Shown here: piece by piece, positions 44,893 through 53,351 of the stretch
How the letters are laid out: every line of letters starts with the position of its first letter
How positions within the stretch are numbered: the stretch's first letter is position 1
Assembly: GCA_020099315.1 (NCBI GenBank)
Contig: CP083650.1
Coordinates: 2,604,001 to 2,668,000, forward strand
DNA from: Citrobacter europaeus
Lineage (GTDB): Bacteria; Pseudomonadota; Gammaproteobacteria; Enterobacterales; Enterobacteriaceae
Direction: 5' to 3'
Length of the DNA stretch: 64,000 nucleotides
Translations under genes and position numbers: made by a program
Notes under the pieces: generated by a model
What the model saw: the letters and a program-made list of their open reading frames with translations, nothing else
Database searches by the model: none
What the model was told of the DNA's origin: nothing

Positions 44893-45001
44893 CCGGGACC
44901 TCATGAATTTCATAACAGTGAAAGCAAACAGGGGGCCACTATGACAGTGTTGTGGAATCGATAAAAACGCATAATAATTGATATTAATATTTGATTATCG
45001 A

Positions 45002-45889
45002 ATGCAAGGCTCAAAGGTGCATCATCAAGACCTCCAGATGGACTGGCTTAAATGTTTTGTCGCGGTAGTGGATGCGGGATCGCTTTCGGCTGCGGCACCT
45101 GAAGTCCATCGCTCACAATCTGCGGTCAGCATGCAACTTAAAAAGCTGGAATCTGCATTAGGGTGTCAGCTTTTACTTCGCGGCCCTCGTCAACATCAAC
45201 TCACGTCTGAAGGACAAAAACTGCTGGGGTATGCCAGAAGGATGCTCGACCTTCATGCTGAAACACAGGCCGCATTTCACGGTAAGGAGTTAACAGGGCG
45301 TATTCGTCTGGGAGTTCCTGATGACTATGCAGCAAAATACCTTACCCCTGCGCTGAAGAGATTTGCCCCTAACTTTGGGTCAGTCGAGATCGAACTGAGC
45401 TGCGAGCAATCAACGTCACTCATTCCTCGCGTTGAGAGCGGCGATCTCGATTTGGCCCTGGTCTCCCGGGAGCAACCCAACCAGGGCGCGTTACTGTTTT
45501 ATGAACCGATGGTGTGGGTGGGTTCTCCACAGTTTGAGGTCTGGCGGCGCGATCCATTACCCATTGCGGTTTATGAAAGTACAAGCCTTGCTAAACGTAG
45601 TGCTATCAACGCACTAGCACTGCAGGGGCGGAGATATAAGGTGGTGTATAACAGCTCCAGTCTGTCGGGACAGATTACAGCTGTAGAAAGTGGCCTGGCT
45701 GTTGCCGTTCTGACCCAGTGCAGCGTGCCACCTCATCTGCAAATTCTTGGCAGTGAACATCTTTTGGGGCCTCTTGAACCCATGGAAGTCTCATTGTTCA
45801 GAAGCCATACTTCCCAGGGTTCTCCTGCAGTGGATAGTTTGTACGATTTGCTCCTCAGGACATTACGGGTCAGAAAAGTTGAAAGTTAA
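45002..45889 (+). CDS. LysR-type regulator divergent from azlCD
   Basis: A LysR regulator of about 295 aa from the ATG at 45002; a second ATG at 45038 (MDWLKCFVAVVDAGS) is equally possible and neither has a strong ribosome site. The helix-turn-helix is LSAAAPEVHRSQSAVSMQLKKLE and an effector domain follows. Divergent from the azlC gene, it probably regulates the exporter in response to an amino acid. Confidence 0.8.
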   Translation: MQGSKVHHQDLQMDWLKCFVAVVDAGSLSAAAPEVHRSQSAVSMQLKKLESALGCQLLLRGPRQHQLTSEGQKLLGYARRMLDLHAETQAAFHGKELTGRIRLGVPDDYAAKYLTPALKRFAPNFGSVEIELSCEQSTSLIPRVESGDLDLALVSREQPNQGALLFYEPMVWVGSPQFEVWRRDPLPIAVYESTSLAKRSAINALALQGRRYKVVYNSSSLSGQITAVESGLAVAVLTQCSVPPHLQILGSEHLLGPLEPMEVSLFRSHTSQGSPAVDSLYDLLLRTLRVRKVES

Positions 45890-45911
45890 GACGATTTATT
45901 AGGTGCCTCAA

Positions 45912-45939
45912 CGTCCGCTGCTCGCTCAAAACTGACATT
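45912..45939 (+). repeat. Partial copy of the dispersed repeat
   Basis: CGTCCGCTGCTCGCTCAAAA and TGACATT match the left half of the repeat at 20284; the right half is lost. Confidence 0.35.
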
Positions 45940-45997
45940 CCAGTGATTTAATCCAGCGGACGCTGAATATTGATAATGGTTTCTGCGTAGGCCTATT

Positions 45998-46753
45998 TCA
46001 GGCGTACTGGATATTCATCATTCCCCGTTCAGTTCGACAGATGGTCGCATCGACCTGCCAGGTAGACTGAATCAGTTCCGGGGTAAGTACAGCAGCAGGC
46101 TCACCGGACGCCACAACCTGACCTTCACGCAGCACGACCAGGTGCTGACAATATTTTGCAGCCAGATTCAGATCGTGTAATGCCATAATCACGGTAATCG
46201 GCAGCGCGGAAATAAGGCGCATCAGCTCCAGCTGGAACTGGATATCCAGATGATTAATTGGTTCGTCCAGTAATAGAATATCCGGTTGCTGGGTGAGCGC
46301 ACGGGCTATCTGACAGCGCTGACGCTCGCCGCCAGACAGACGCTGCCAGGTTCTCTGGGTCAGAGCATCAAGCCTCATCATCGAAAGCGCCTGTTGTACA
46401 GCATCTTCATCAGCTTGCCGCCATGGCGTGAATGCATTACGGTGCGGCGTGCGGCCGAGGCGAACAATATCAATAACACTTAGCTCCGCTTCCGCCTCCG
46501 CATGCTGTGGAACAAAAGCAAGCGTGCGGGAAAGCTGGCGCTGGCTCAAGTTACTTGTCAGCTTGCCGCCAATTTTCACCCCCTCACACGCGCAGGGCTG
46601 AACGCCAGCGATCGCGCGAATCAGCGTGGATTTACCAGAGCCGTTAGGACCAAGTAGCCCCACCGTTTGCGAACGGTGCGCAACAAAACTGATATCAGAT
46701 AACACCCGACGAGCCTGGAGCGTCACACTTAGCTTATCAACCACGATATGCAT
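45998..46753 (-). CDS. ABC importer ATPase, FecE/HmuV type
   Basis: A 251-aa ATPase of the FecCD-type importer class. Walker A GPNGSGKST lies at 35-43, LSGGERQRCQIARAL near 139 and Walker B LLLDEPINHLD near 160. It is the last gene of a three-gene operon (binding protein, permease, ATPase), two bases after the permease stop. Substrate is a metal chelate, unassigned. Confidence 0.88.
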   Translation of the reverse strand: MHIVVDKLSVTLQARRVLSDISFVAHRSQTVGLLGPNGSGKSTLIRAIAGVQPCACEGVKIGGKLTSNLSQRQLSRTLAFVPQHAEAEAELSVIDIVRLGRTPHRNAFTPWRQADEDAVQQALSMMRLDALTQRTWQRLSGGERQRCQIARALTQQPDILLLDEPINHLDIQFQLELMRLISALPITVIMALHDLNLAAKYCQHLVVLREGQVVASGEPAAVLTPELIQSTWQVDATICRTERGMMNIQYA

Positions 46754-46755
46754 AA

Positions 46756-47784
46756 TTATTTATCCCGGTTGCGGTACAGAATCATGGCAAAAACAGGAGC
46801 GCCCACAAGCGCCGTTACTACGCCAATCGGCAAAACCTGATGACTAATAAGGGTGCGTGAGATCAAGTCTGCAAGAATCATAAAATGGCATCCGGCAAGA
46901 AAAGCAACAGGGATAGTGAGCAAATGACGATGCCCGGCGATCATGCGGGTTATATGTGGGATAACCAGCCCAACAAAGCCTACAGCACCGATGGCGCTGA
47001 CGATTACCGCCGTAATCAACGCGGTAGTCAGCAGTAAAATAACGCGTACCTGAAGCACTCGCGTTCCAAGCGTCGAGGAGACTTCCATACCAAAGTTAAA
47101 GGTGTCCAGCGAGCGGCTATAGCAAACCACGATAAGCAACCCGATGATGACGACAGCGAAGCACAGCAGCGCATCAGCCCAGCGTACACCACTCAGGCTA
47201 CCCAGCAGCCAGAACATAACGCCGCGCGACTGTTCAGCATTGGCCGCCGTACTGACAATGTACGATGTTAACGCGTTAAACAACTGTGTACCGGCGATAC
47301 CCGCCAGAATGATGCGTGCAGAGTTCACGCGCATACTACCCGATAACAATATGATCAGCATAAAAGCGGTACAGGCTCCGATAAACGCCCCGACACCCGT
47401 CGTGATGGAGCCGCTGCCAATACCAAGCAACATCACACTGACGGCGCCGGTTGAGGCACCAGCAGAGATCCCCAGCAAATAAGGATCGGCAAGCGCGTTA
47501 CGCAACAATGATTGCAGAACCAGCCCGCATAACGCCAGCCCTCCACCGCAGCTGGCCGCCATCAGCGCACGACTCATCCGGTACTGCCAGACAATCCCTG
47601 CTTCTACGGCGGGTAAATCAAAGTGCGTTAGCCCCAGACCATTGGTTATTGCGCGAAAGGCAGTCGCGAAACTTACCGGTATATCGCCGGTTGCCGCAGC
47701 AAGGATCATCATGACCGGCAGACTGAGTATCCCGCAGGAAATTATCAGGCTGATTTGCCAGTAGAAAACAGATTTGCTCATCAT
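46756..47784 (-). CDS. FecCD-family ABC permease
   Basis: A 342-aa permease with about ten helices. QYRMSRALMAASCGGGLALCGLVLQSLLRNALADPYLLG and GAVGFVGLVIPHITRMIAGH are family motifs. It overlaps the binding-protein gene by four bases, so it is translationally coupled. It serves as a homodimer, since only one permease is present. Confidence 0.88.
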   Translation of the reverse strand: MMSKSVFYWQISLIISCGILSLPVMMILAAATGDIPVSFATAFRAITNGLGLTHFDLPAVEAGIVWQYRMSRALMAASCGGGLALCGLVLQSLLRNALADPYLLGISAGASTGAVSVMLLGIGSGSITTGVGAFIGACTAFMLIILLSGSMRVNSARIILAGIAGTQLFNALTSYIVSTAANAEQSRGVMFWLLGSLSGVRWADALLCFAVVIIGLLIVVCYSRSLDTFNFGMEVSSTLGTRVLQVRVILLLTTALITAVIVSAIGAVGFVGLVIPHITRMIAGHRHLLTIPVAFLAGCHFMILADLISRTLISHQVLPIGVVTALVGAPVFAMILYRNRDK

Positions 47785-48797
47785 CTGGAGGGAGCGAAAG
47801 CGTTCATCTGCTGGCTAATCAGTTCTACTGCTTCTACGTTACGCAATGATGGATTGAGCGACATGGCAGGAACCACCACGATATGCCCTTGTTTGACCGC
47901 AGGCATTTCACGCGTGACGGGATCGGTTTCCAGGAACCGTTTTTTAGTCTCTACGTCATCGGCGGGATAAAGCCGTCTTTCCATACTCGCAATAACAATA
48001 ATATCAGGCTGAGACTTAACGATATGCTCCCAGGTCACCGCAGGCCACTCCTCATCAGAATCGATGATATTGTTCAGACCAAGTGTTTTATTAATCCAGC
48101 CTGGCGCGCCTTTACTGCCTGCTATCCATGGATCGCCTTTCAGACGGGGACTTGAAAACCAGTAAACCACTTTAAGCGGCGCTTGCGGTTGCATGTGGAT
48201 TTGCTGCTGCGCGGCGACAATTCGCTCAGACAGCTTTTGCTTCAGAGCCTCACCACGTGCTGGCACATCAAAAACGCGCGCCAGCGCCGAGATTTCATCA
48301 AGAATGATATCGATTGAGTAAGGTTTTGATCGTGCGCCATCGCCGTTGGAGGTCGCTGTGACTGTTTTTGCAGTACAGTCGGCTGGAGAGATCCAGGTCC
48401 TGATCCCCAATTGTTCAAATTGTTGACGCGTAGCCACCTCTCCCTGCGGGCCAACGTGCCAATTGTACTGAGCAAGAACCAGCTCAGGACGCTGGGCCGC
48501 TACGGCTTCAAATCCAGGCGCATTCTCAGCAAGTCGCTTTAACCCCGCCCCTTGCTTTTTCAAATCATCGGGTAATGCACCAAACCAAACAGCAGTGCCT
48601 ACAATTTTATCTTTCAGTTCCAGCGCCAGCATGAGTTCCGTTTCATGTTGACCAATTGTCACCACACGTGAAGGTGCATGGTTAAAGGTTTCTGTAACGC
48701 CGCAGTTTTCGATTGTCAGTGGATAGTTGCCGGCAGTTGCGCCAGTCAGGGGAAGCAACAGCAGTACAGGCATCAACAGGGGGAAAGTGAGTTTCAT
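47781..48797 (-). CDS. ABC substrate-binding protein of the BtuF/FhuD class
   Basis: A 338-aa periplasmic protein with a signal peptide (MKLTFPLLMPVLLLLPLTGATAG). PSRVVTIGQHETELMLALELKDKIVGTAVWFG is typical of class III binding proteins for cobalamin, haem or metal-siderophores. The extra central segment with RTWISPADCT and SIDIILDEISALARVF is characteristic of a subgroup I cannot name. The promoter region carries an 18-bp palindrome. Metal type is unassigned; zinc or another divalent metal is possible because of the operator. Confidence 0.85.
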   Translation of the reverse strand: MKLTFPLLMPVLLLLPLTGATAGNYPLTIENCGVTETFNHAPSRVVTIGQHETELMLALELKDKIVGTAVWFGALPDDLKKQGAGLKRLAENAPGFEAVAAQRPELVLAQYNWHVGPQGEVATRQQFEQLGIRTWISPADCTAKTVTATSNGDGARSKPYSIDIILDEISALARVFDVPARGEALKQKLSERIVAAQQQIHMQPQAPLKVVYWFSSPRLKGDPWIAGSKGAPGWINKTLGLNNIIDSDEEWPAVTWEHIVKSQPDIIVIASMERRLYPADDVETKKRFLETDPVTREMPAVKQGHIVVVPAMSLNPSLRNVEAVELISQQMNAFAPSR

Positions 48798-48811
48798 AAT
48801 TCCATATTCAA

Positions 48812-48829
48812 GTTATGTTATAACATAAC
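48812..48829 (-). promoter_or_regulatory. 18-bp perfect palindrome at the ABC operon promoter
   Basis: GTTATGTTATAACATAAC is perfectly self-complementary and lies 15-32 bases before the start codon of the binding protein gene. It resembles Zur-type operators (ATGTTAT...ATAACAT half sites), which would make the operon zinc-repressed. It differs from a Fur box. Assignment is from memory of the motif. Confidence 0.55.
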
Positions 48830-48906
48830 AATATACGTATTCTAAAATTCGCTGTCAACGCATAGTCCGCCTCCTGCATATACAGGATCTCAGAAAACAC
48901 GTACAC

Positions 48907-48976
48907 GTCCGCTTCTTGCTGATAGAACACCTCACGGCGCTTCAGACGATCCGTTACGTGCCACGAAGATGACATT
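48907..48976 (+). repeat. Dispersed intergenic repeat, copy D
   Basis: A 70-base block aligned with copies at 20284 and 43057: TCCGCTTCTTGCT, CACCTC, CAGACGATCCGTTACGTGCC and GATGACATT in the same order and strand. Confidence 0.5.
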
Positions 48977-49071
48977 TTTTAAACTAAACTAAAGTAGTTA
49001 GCGTTGCGTTCAAACGCATCTCACCCTATGTGATACGATAATTGTTTTAGATTGTTACATGGGATCAGATT

Positions 49072-49404
49072 TTGAATTCATACATTTTCCTTGCCGGGGC
49101 CATCGTAGCGGAAGTCATAGGAACAACCCTGATGAAGTTCTCTGACGGATTTACACGCTTATGGCCATCTGTAGCAACTATTGTGTGCTACTGCACAGCC
49201 TTTTATCTTCTCTCCCAGACCCTGTCGACCATTCCAACGGGTATTGCGTACGCAATTTGGTCAGGTGCTGGAATCGTATTAATCAGCCTTTTGGGCTGGT
49301 TGGTAAGTGGGCAAAAGCTAGATTTTCCGGCGATCGCAGGCATGCTTCTTATTTGTGCTGGGGTTCTGGTTATTAATATTTTTTCAAAATCCTCCCCACA
49401 TTGA
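49072..49404 (+). CDS. EmrE-like small multidrug resistance pump
   Basis: A 110-aa SMR-family protein with four helices, closely similar to EmrE (MNxYIxLxGAIxAEVIGTTLMKFS...GFTRLWPSV...IPTGIAYAIWSGxGIVLISLL...SSPH). The essential Glu14 in AEVIG is present. The start is TTG, since the protein matches EmrE from its first residue (NSYIFLAG). It should export quaternary ammonium compounds and other hydrophobic cations in exchange for protons. The upstream region is short and the gene probably monocistronic. Confidence 0.88.
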   Translation: MNSYIFLAGAIVAEVIGTTLMKFSDGFTRLWPSVATIVCYCTAFYLLSQTLSTIPTGIAYAIWSGAGIVLISLLGWLVSGQKLDFPAIAGMLLICAGVLVINIFSKSSPH

Positions 49405-49437
49405 TTCTTTTCTCTTGCTTGAGCAGGAAAAGTGAGT

Positions 49438-49587
49438 ATGAAAATACCAAAACTCCATACGAAACGTTTGCTGTTAAAACCATTAGAAGCCGAAGATGCC
49501 TCGCAGATTCAGGTGCTTTATCCACGCTGGGAGATAGTTCGCTATATAGTATCCTCATATCCGTTCCAGACGTATTTCAGACAGTAG
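49438..49587 (+). pseudogene. Truncated GNAT acetyltransferase
   Basis: After a good AGGA ribosome site, 49 codons encode a RimJ/RimL-type GNAT N-terminus (MKIPKLHTKRLLLKPLEAED, then PRWEIVRYIVSS) before a stop. The rest of the acetyltransferase is missing. Downstream (49592-49696) is a 34-codon ORF beginning MRLIRTEKKEYVSG and ending LWEITRDEWNARQPG, which looks like the C-terminal end of another or the same lost gene. Confidence 0.65.
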
Positions 49588-49864
49588 CGGCATGCGGCTT
49601 ATCAGGACAGAAAAGAAAGAGTATGTCAGCGGTTTGCTGGATTCTGAACTCTGGGAAATCACGCGCGACGAATGGAACGCTCGTCAGCCTGGTTAATATA
49701 AATTATGGAATGTCCATAACTGAACCGCAGAGAATTTCTATTTTTGCCCTGCACCAATGGCAAGTTTATTAATCCTGCAGTTGCGATCATAATAAATAGA
49801 TACGCAGCGAAGCCTGTCACTCGCGGGCAACATGAGTAATGCTATCTTATTTGAGGAATCCGGC
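49588..49864 (+). other. Degenerate region after the broken GNAT gene
   Basis: About 280 bases hold the 34-codon ORF fragment (49592-49696) and AT-rich sequence without another supported gene; the ribosome site GAGGAA of the next gene lies at its end. The stretch reads as remnants from a deletion. Confidence 0.4.
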
Positions 49865-50347
49865 ATGACCCCCTTTCATCAACTAACTGCCACCAGTTTG
49901 CACGGCCAGCCCATCTCTATGGCCGACTACGCTGGCAAACTGGTTCTGGTGGTTAATACCGCCAGCCATTGTGGTTTCACGCCACAATATGCAGGCCTTG
50001 AAGCGCTTTACAAGAAGTACGCCGCGCAGGGTCTGGTAGTGCTTGGTTTTCCCTGCAACCAGTTCGGTAATCAGGAGCCCGGTGGAGCAGACGAAATCGC
50101 GCAAACCTGTCACATCAACTACGGTGTGAGCTTCCCGATGTTTGAGAAAGTGGAAGTCAACGGTGCCGCTACACACCCGGTGTTTCGTTACCTGAAAGAC
50201 GAATTACCCGGCGTGCTGGGTGGGCGGATCAAGTGGAATTTTACTAAGTTCCTGATCGGGCGTGACGGCAAGCCGCTCAAGCGTTTTGCCCCCTTCACTA
50301 CCCCAGAAAAAATAGAAGCCACGATCCTTACAGCGCTTAAAGTCTGA
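49865..50347 (+). CDS. Glutathione peroxidase-family protein (Cys type)
   Basis: A 160-aa GPx-fold peroxidase. The ATG at 49865 has GAGGAA upstream; an upstream in-frame start at 49832 is less likely. The catalytic Cys36 lies in NTASHCGFTPQY, followed by GFPCNQFGNQEPG and WNFTKFLIGRDG. It reduces peroxides, probably using thioredoxin. E. coli has one such gene, btuE (183 aa); this one is shorter and diverged, so it may be an extra homologue. Confidence 0.88.
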   Translation: MTPFHQLTATSLHGQPISMADYAGKLVLVVNTASHCGFTPQYAGLEALYKKYAAQGLVVLGFPCNQFGNQEPGGADEIAQTCHINYGVSFPMFEKVEVNGAATHPVFRYLKDELPGVLGGRIKWNFTKFLIGRDGKPLKRFAPFTTPEKIEATILTALKV

Positions 50348-50491
50348 GCGCCCCTGTAATGCAAACCGCCCCTGGTATGCTCCAGTTCGCTGTCTGAATA
50401 AAAAACACGCTGCAAAATCAACAAAATATAATCAACTTGCTTAATTACTCTGCAATCGCGTGAGATCAGGAAGAAAAATGCTATTTCCCTC

Positions 50492-50520
50492 TTGCCTCAT
50501 TCGGTCTGTGCCGCTAATAT
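50492..50520 (+). promoter_or_regulatory. Promoter of the tRNA-Val pair
   Basis: TTGCCT (50492-50497) and TAATAT (50515-50520) are spaced by 17 bases and followed by the GC-rich discriminator CGTCCCCG, typical of stringently controlled tRNA promoters. The first tRNA begins at 50547. Confidence 0.7.
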
Positions 50521-50546
50521 TCGTCCCCGTTGTCACCTACAACGTT

Positions 50547-50623
50547 GCGTTCATAGCTCAGTTGGTTAGAGCACCACCTTGACATGGTGGGGGTCGTTGG
50601 TTCGAGTCCAATTGAACGCACCA
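50547..50623 (+). tRNA. valV: tRNA-Val(GAC), valV equivalent
   Basis: A 77-base tRNA with GCGTTCA/TGAACGC acceptor, D arm AGCTCAGTTGGTTAGAGC, anticodon GAC at 50581-50583, TTCGAGTCC T loop and encoded CCA. E. coli valV/valW also lie in tandem at this chromosomal region. Confidence 0.96.
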
Positions 50624-50627
50624 TCTT

Positions 50628-50704
50628 GCGTCCGTAGCTCAGTTGGTTAGAGCACCACCTTGACATGGTGGGGGTCGGTGGTTCGAGTCCACTCGGACGC
50701 ACCA
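50628..50704 (+). tRNA. valW: tRNA-Val(GAC), valW equivalent
   Basis: A second 77-base tRNA, four bases after the first and nearly identical to it except in the acceptor (GCGTCCG/CGGACGC) and T stem; anticodon GAC at 50662-50664 and encoded CCA. Confidence 0.96.
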
Positions 50705-50727
50705 AATCATCTCTTTGATTTGGTGCT
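50701..50727 (+). terminator. Terminator of the tRNA operon
   Basis: ACCAAATCA and TGATTTGGT pair; the stem begins in the CCA end of the second tRNA and is followed by GCTATTT. Confidence 0.6.
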
Positions 50728-50888
50728 ATTTCCCTTCAAAACTCTCTTTTTATCTCAGGTTTATATCCTTCAGTTTTATCCTTTTCCATGATGATTCAAT
50801 AGCACTGCGCTAAATCATTCTAAGTTCCATGATCAACGCGTATCATTCATCTTCTTCGCATAATGTCTTTCGCCAGAGAACGGATACC

Positions 50889-51611
50889 ATGCCCTCTTCC
50901 ATCCTCCTGTTCGCCGCAGGCAGTTTACGCCCGGCATTTACTCCACTGATAAGCCAGTTCACACACCAGAGCGGAATAGACGTTAAGGTTGAATATGGTC
51001 CGGCCGGTTTATTGCGCGAGCGGATTGAAGCAGGTGAACCCTGTGCGCTCTTTGCCTCGGCCAATCGGGAGCATCCGCAACGTCTGCTGGCTCAGAAGAA
51101 AGCGGTTTTCACGCAGACCTTTAGCTGGAATCAACTGAGTCTGGTCAGCAATCGAACCGGCGCCTGGCTGGATTTGCTGCGCGACCCAACGCTGCGACCA
51201 GGTACATCAACGCCCGGCTGTGACCCTTCCGGAGACTATACCTGGGCATTTTTCGACAACATGGATGTACTGGAGCCGGGACTCGGGCAACAGCTTCGAA
51301 CGCGCGCCATCCCGCTGGTTGGTGGTCGTGATACGGTAAAAATCCCGCAAGGAGAAATAGCAAGCGCCTGGATCCTGCGCCAGGGGCTGGCCGATCTGTT
51401 TATCGGTTACGCGCATTACGCACACACGCTGCGCGCGCTGCCCGACGTACATTACGTGGCTATCCCTGATGAGCACAATATTCACTGCGAATACCAACTG
51501 GCGGTGCTTGATGCGTCCAAAGAAGTGATGGCGCTGGTTGAATTCATACTTTCCCGCGACGGGCAGGCGTTTCTTACCGCCGCAGGATTCTTACCGCTTA
51601 ACGACGAATAG
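50889..51611 (+). CDS. ModA-like oxyanion-binding protein without signal peptide
   Basis: A 240-aa protein resembling ModA/WtpA molybdate- or tungstate-binding proteins (LLFAAGSLRPAFTPLISQFT...GIDVKVEYGPAGLLRERIEAGEPCALFASANREHPQRL). The ATG at 50889 is preferred. Neither it nor the upstream in-frame start at 50829 gives a signal peptide, and an in-frame stop at 50811 excludes a longer start, so it is probably cytoplasmic, unlike normal ModA. It overlaps the convergent ABC ATPase gene by 14 bases. Its neighbours include ModE-like operators, so molybdate or tungstate is the likely ligand. Confidence 0.8.
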   Translation: MPSSILLFAAGSLRPAFTPLISQFTHQSGIDVKVEYGPAGLLRERIEAGEPCALFASANREHPQRLLAQKKAVFTQTFSWNQLSLVSNRTGAWLDLLRDPTLRPGTSTPGCDPSGDYTWAFFDNMDVLEPGLGQQLRTRAIPLVGGRDTVKIPQGEIASAWILRQGLADLFIGYAHYAHTLRALPDVHYVAIPDEHNIHCEYQLAVLDASKEVMALVEFILSRDGQAFLTAAGFLPLNDE

Positions 51612-52350
51612 AAAACAACGGCGCGATAAACGGCGTGTGGTGGTTCTCCACGCTAAGTTTTCGCAGTGGTAAGCCATAGGCCAGGAACAAATTTTCTTCC
51701 GTCACAATGCTGTCCGTAGGTCCTGCCCGCCATTTGCCTTCGGGGAGCAGCAGCAAAGTATGGGTGGCTATCTGTAACGCATGCAGCGGATCGTGGGTTG
51801 AAAAGAGAATGCTGCATCCCTGATGATGGGCCAGATCGCTGATGAGTTGAAGCACCACCTGCTGATTAGCAAGATCCAGCGCGGAACATGGTTCATCAAG
51901 CAAAAGCGTCTGACACTCAGTCACCAGTGCCCGGGCTATCATCACCAGTTGTTGTTGCCCGCCGGAAAGTGAGCTAAACGAGCTGGAAGCAAGCTGCGCA
52001 ATATTTAACTGCTCCAGCGCCTGCGTTGCTCTTTGTTGATCCTGCTGGCTCGGTTGCGCAAAAAGCTTCACGTGCTGTGCTCGCCCCATCAACACCACAT
52101 CGCTGACCGTATAAGGAAACGGCAGATGGCTATGCTGTGCCACAATCCCTATCCCACCGTTATTTTCAATACTGCCTCCCAAAGCAGGCAGCGTGCCGGT
52201 TAGCGTATCGAGCAGCGTACTTTTACCCAGACCGTTACGTCCCAGCACAGCCCAGATCTCGCCTTTTTGGCAGCAGAACGTAAGCGGGTCAAATAGCGGC
52301 GCGCGATACCCATAAGTCAGCTGATTTACACGCAGTGCGGCAGGTTTCAT
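51598..52350 (-). CDS. ABC ATPase of a TonB-linked importer (MolC/FecE type)
   Basis: A 250-aa ATPase. Walker A GRNGLGKST lies at 37-45, LSGGQQQLVMIARAL near 125 and Walker B LLLDEPCSALD near 148. It overlaps the permease gene by four bases. Similar FecCD-class ATPases work in siderophore and also molybdate (MolBCA of Haemophilus) import. The operators of this locus favour molybdate, so the substrate is probably molybdenum, pending test. Confidence 0.87.
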   Translation of the reverse strand: MKPAALRVNQLTYGYRAPLFDPLTFCCQKGEIWAVLGRNGLGKSTLLDTLTGTLPALGGSIENNGGIGIVAQHSHLPFPYTVSDVVLMGRAQHVKLFAQPSQQDQQRATQALEQLNIAQLASSSFSSLSGGQQQLVMIARALVTECQTLLLDEPCSALDLANQQVVLQLISDLAHHQGCSILFSTHDPLHALQIATHTLLLLPEGKWRAGPTDSIVTEENLFLAYGLPLRKLSVENHHTPFIAPLFSIRR

Positions 52351-53351
52351 GATTTCTCCCGACGGCTGGAGCGGATGAGTAAAAAAGCAAACAGCGGCGC
52401 GCCGAATAATGCGGTGATAATCCCCAACGGTATCTCCGCATGCATCAGGGTGCGTGCAATATCATCCACTACAATCATAAAACCGCCCCCCAGCCAGAAG
52501 GCGCACGGCAGTAGACGACGGTGATCAACGCCCACCAGCAAACGCGCCAGATGAGGAATAACCAACCCAACCCAGGCAATACTGCCGCTAACCGCCACCT
52601 GAGCGGCGACTAAAAATGCGCAGCACACCAAAACGCTGCGTCGCAAAGGAACAACCGCAACGCCCAGCGCTCTGGCATCTTTGTCATTAAGCGATAACAG
52701 GTTTATCCGCCAGCGTAGCTGGTACAAAACCGTCGCGGCAATACCGACCGGAATCGCCAGCAGCAGTACTTTATGCCAGTTGGCCGTCGCAAAGCTGCCA
52801 AGCAGCCAGAACACGATATTGGGTAACGTCTCTTCAGTATCAGCCTGATACTGAATCAAGCTCACCAGCGCGGAAAAAAAGCCGCTCAAAATGATACCCG
52901 ACAGGATCAGCACCAGCGTATTTTCCAGCCCCTGCAGCGCAGCAATGGCATATACAAGGATCAACGCCGTCAGGCCGAAGAAAAACGTTGAACCCATCAT
53001 CAACCACGGCGACAGACCGAGCAAAATAGCCAGCGTGCCGCCAAAAGCGGCCCCGGACGTCACGCCGATTATATGCGGGTCGACCAGCGGATTATGAAAT
53101 ACTCCTTGCAGCGTCGCGCCGCATAAACCCAGCGCGCCACCCGCCAGCAGCGCCATCAGAATACGCGGTAGCCTGACCGTCCAGATGACCTGGCCGGCAA
53201 TCCCTTCGGCATCGCTAAAGTGCGTCAGGTGATAAAATACCTCGCGCAACGAAAGCGGATACTGCCCGAGGCACAGCGAACTGACGCCTAGCAACAGGAC
53301 CGCCGCGATCAAAATCGGCTGCTGGGGTAAAAAGCGGTTACTTAGCTGCAT
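52347..53351 (-). CDS. FecCD-family ABC permease (MolB type)
   Basis: A 334-aa permease with about ten helices. RLPRILMALLAGGALGLCGATLQGVFHNPLVDPHIIG and GSIAWVGLVIPHLARLLVGVDHR are the family motifs. It overlaps the binding-protein gene by 14 bases at its start and the ATPase by four at its end, so the three are translationally coupled. Confidence 0.87.
   Translation of the reverse strand: MQLSNRFLPQQPILIAAVLLLGVSSLCLGQYPLSLREVFYHLTHFSDAEGIAGQVIWTVRLPRILMALLAGGALGLCGATLQGVFHNPLVDPHIIGVTSGAAFGGTLAILLGLSPWLMMGSTFFFGLTALILVYAIAALQGLENTLVLILSGIILSGFFSALVSLIQYQADTEETLPNIVFWLLGSFATANWHKVLLLAIPVGIAATVLYQLRWRINLLSLNDKDARALGVAVVPLRRSVLVCCAFLVAAQVAVSGSIAWVGLVIPHLARLLVGVDHRRLLPCAFWLGGGFMIVVDDIARTLMHAEIPLGIITALFGAPLFAFLLIRSSRREKS

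Noticed and set aside
50547..50704. Tandem 77-base direct repeats
   Set aside because: They are two tRNA-Val genes, not a mobile repeat.
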